Assembly: GCA_012270625.1 (NCBI GenBank)
Contig: JAAXHZ010000049.1
Location: 1-6,895 of the forward strand
Length of the DNA stretch: 6,895 nucleotides
Origin: Dehalococcoidia bacterium
GTDB taxonomy: Bacteria; Chloroflexota; Dehalococcoidia; SAR202; UBA11138
Direction: 5' to 3'
This document shows positions 5,852 through 6,895 of the stretch, in pieces. How positions within the stretch are numbered: the stretch's first letter is position 1; every line of letters begins with the position of its first letter. The translations under genes were made by a program, and so were the position numbers. Below the pieces are notes generated by a model. The model saw only the letters and a list, made by a program, of their open reading frames with translations, searched no databases and was not told the DNA's origin.

Positions 5852-6889
5852 ATGAAACCTCTCACATTCAAGCGACGTGAAGCGCGCAGGTCCAAGAACA
5901 AGGCTCGAGTAAAACTAAATTCCCTGAAAGAAAAGATGAACCAGCATGGCGGCACATGCATGTTCCCGGTGGATGCCAATGGTACTTATTGTGGCGGACA
6001 TGCCGTCGATTGCCACTCCATTGCAGAAGCGGAGGTCCTAAAGGAGCAGTTAAGGGACCCCGTCACTAAGAAGGTGGGGGAATTTCGGGTGGGCATAAAC
6101 CAGTGGCCCACGGCTGTGGTGAAGGATGGGATAGATAACCCTGACCTATTCGGTCCGGTAGATATGCCCGTCGGCGACGCTGCCATGGGGCACTTCGCGT
6201 GTAGAGACTGCGATCATAAATTCAACGATGTCGATGTTGCTCAACCCGAATATAGGGACAGGCGCGTGTCCTTCCAAATAGCGCACCGTACAATACTTTA
6301 CGTAACGGACCTGGTTCGTCAGGCGTCATACGTCCTCAGCGAGGACTTCAGGTCCCAAGGGGGCCAGAGAAACACCCACAAAAGAATACGCATCGGACTT
6401 GAAGCGAGTAAACATCAGATAGCGAACACGCTGCAGATTCTGCAGGAGCTTGTCACTCGGTTCGGAGAATTTTACTTTCACCAAGAGCTTAATTGCGGAG
6501 ATTATGGCGGCTTTTTGACCAGTAGTGCTCATTGTTTTGAGTCAGACGTAACGCTGGCGTCTTGCAGTGTGGTTGGAAGCCGAATGTTCGTGTATTGCTG
6601 GCCCGAAGAAGGGAGACGGCACAGAATGCTGGTGTCATGTCTGACTGAAGACGAAGATAGCACTTACGAAGCAAGACAGAGCCTGATTGAAACAGCCGAG
6701 AGATCCCTTCAGACCGACGGACCTGAGGTTGGCGTTCTTATACATCTCATACAGAAGGGCTTCGGTGTTGTGGTGTGTTGCCCGGCCACCTTCTCAGCTT
6801 TATCGCAGAATACCCAGAGATTGATTCGCGCCACTGTTTTCGATTCCTGGCGCAAGCAACCCTGGTCGCCTTATACCAATTCAGTCTGA
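5852..6889 (+). CDS. Unnamed protein with N-terminal Cys/His (HNH-like) cluster
   Basis: The 345-residue protein is not assigned to a named family. After a very basic N-terminus (KRREARRSKNKAR) comes a metal-binding-looking cluster: Cys36, Cys47, His50, then CHS at 54-56 (VDCHSI), and after a roughly 60-residue insert HFACRDCDHKF (115-125) with Cys117, Cys120, Asp121 and His122. I recall uncharacterised bacterial proteins with the order C-x(n)-C...HS-x(n)-FC..HD..F, which look like a divergent HNH/zinc fold; FQIAHRTILY (141-150) fits the next conserved helix in those. The C-terminal half (about 185-345) is unrecognised, with scattered Cys and one CC pair (309-310), and no membrane helix or signal peptide. 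ATG at 5852 is preferred; TTG at 5837 would add five residues, and neither has a strong ribosome binding site. GC content is visibly lower than in the CoA-transferase genes, and it lies next to mobile elements, suggesting acquisition. Nuclease activity is a guess. Confidence 0.75.
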   Translation: MKPLTFKRREARRSKNKARVKLNSLKEKMNQHGGTCMFPVDANGTYCGGHAVDCHSIAEAEVLKEQLRDPVTKKVGEFRVGINQWPTAVVKDGIDNPDLFGPVDMPVGDAAMGHFACRDCDHKFNDVDVAQPEYRDRRVSFQIAHRTILYVTDLVRQASYVLSEDFRSQGGQRNTHKRIRIGLEASKHQIANTLQILQELVTRFGEFYFHQELNCGDYGGFLTSSAHCFESDVTLASCSVVGSRMFVYCWPEEGRRHRMLVSCLTEDEDSTYEARQSLIETAERSLQTDGPEVGVLIHLIQKGFGVVVCCPATFSALSQNTQRLIRATVFDSWRKQPWSPYTNSV

Positions 6890-6895
6890 TGGGGC

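Overview
The window looks like chromosomal DNA from an uncultivated, fairly GC-rich bacterium, possibly a Chloroflexota (SAR202 / Dehalococcoidia-like) lineage. The hints are a CCCTCTCCCT-cAGGGAGAGGG intergenic repeat family, tandem family III CoA-transferases, a small coiled-coil/membrane protein of a type I recall from Chloroflexi, and frequent TTG/GTG starts. This taxonomic guess rests on memory, not on a search.

Layout. Positions 1-740 hold a repeat-rich spacer: a 70-bp direct repeat (1-70 and 598-667, 65/70 identical) and a diverged 60-bp tandem repeat (481-600) bracket a small two-helix membrane protein gene (114-476). Positions 741-3288 hold two overlapping genes for CaiB/BaiF (family III) CoA-transferases. 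The second carries the catalytic aspartate (Asp189); the first has Gln168 at that place in a gap-free alignment. They look like the two chains of a heteromeric enzyme. Converging on them from the minus strand is a two-gene unit: a small coiled-coil/membrane gene with a single in-frame stop (4310-4092), then a duplicated-cupin protein (4087-3296).

Positions 4484-5609 are a decayed insertion sequence with imperfect terminal inverted repeats. Its DDE transposase has a nonsense codon, a frameshift, an internal deletion and a second frameshift at a T7 tract. A start-codon-proximal hairpin that buries the ribosome binding site is still intact. Just beyond it (5631-5754) is a compact 124-bp element with 18-bp inverted ends and a 9-bp direct repeat on each side, a MITE-like insertion. 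The window closes with a lower-GC gene (5852-6889) for an unnamed protein with an N-terminal Cys/His cluster resembling a divergent HNH/zinc-type domain.

Taken together, positions 741-4310 are a metabolic neighbourhood (CoA-ester activation of an unknown organic acid, plus a cupin), while 4484-6889 is an accessory patch of mobile-element debris and a probably acquired gene. The points most worth a second look are the catalytic/non-catalytic CoA-transferase pair, the complete small MITE-like element, and the Cys/His protein beside it. Nothing seen here proves a new system.
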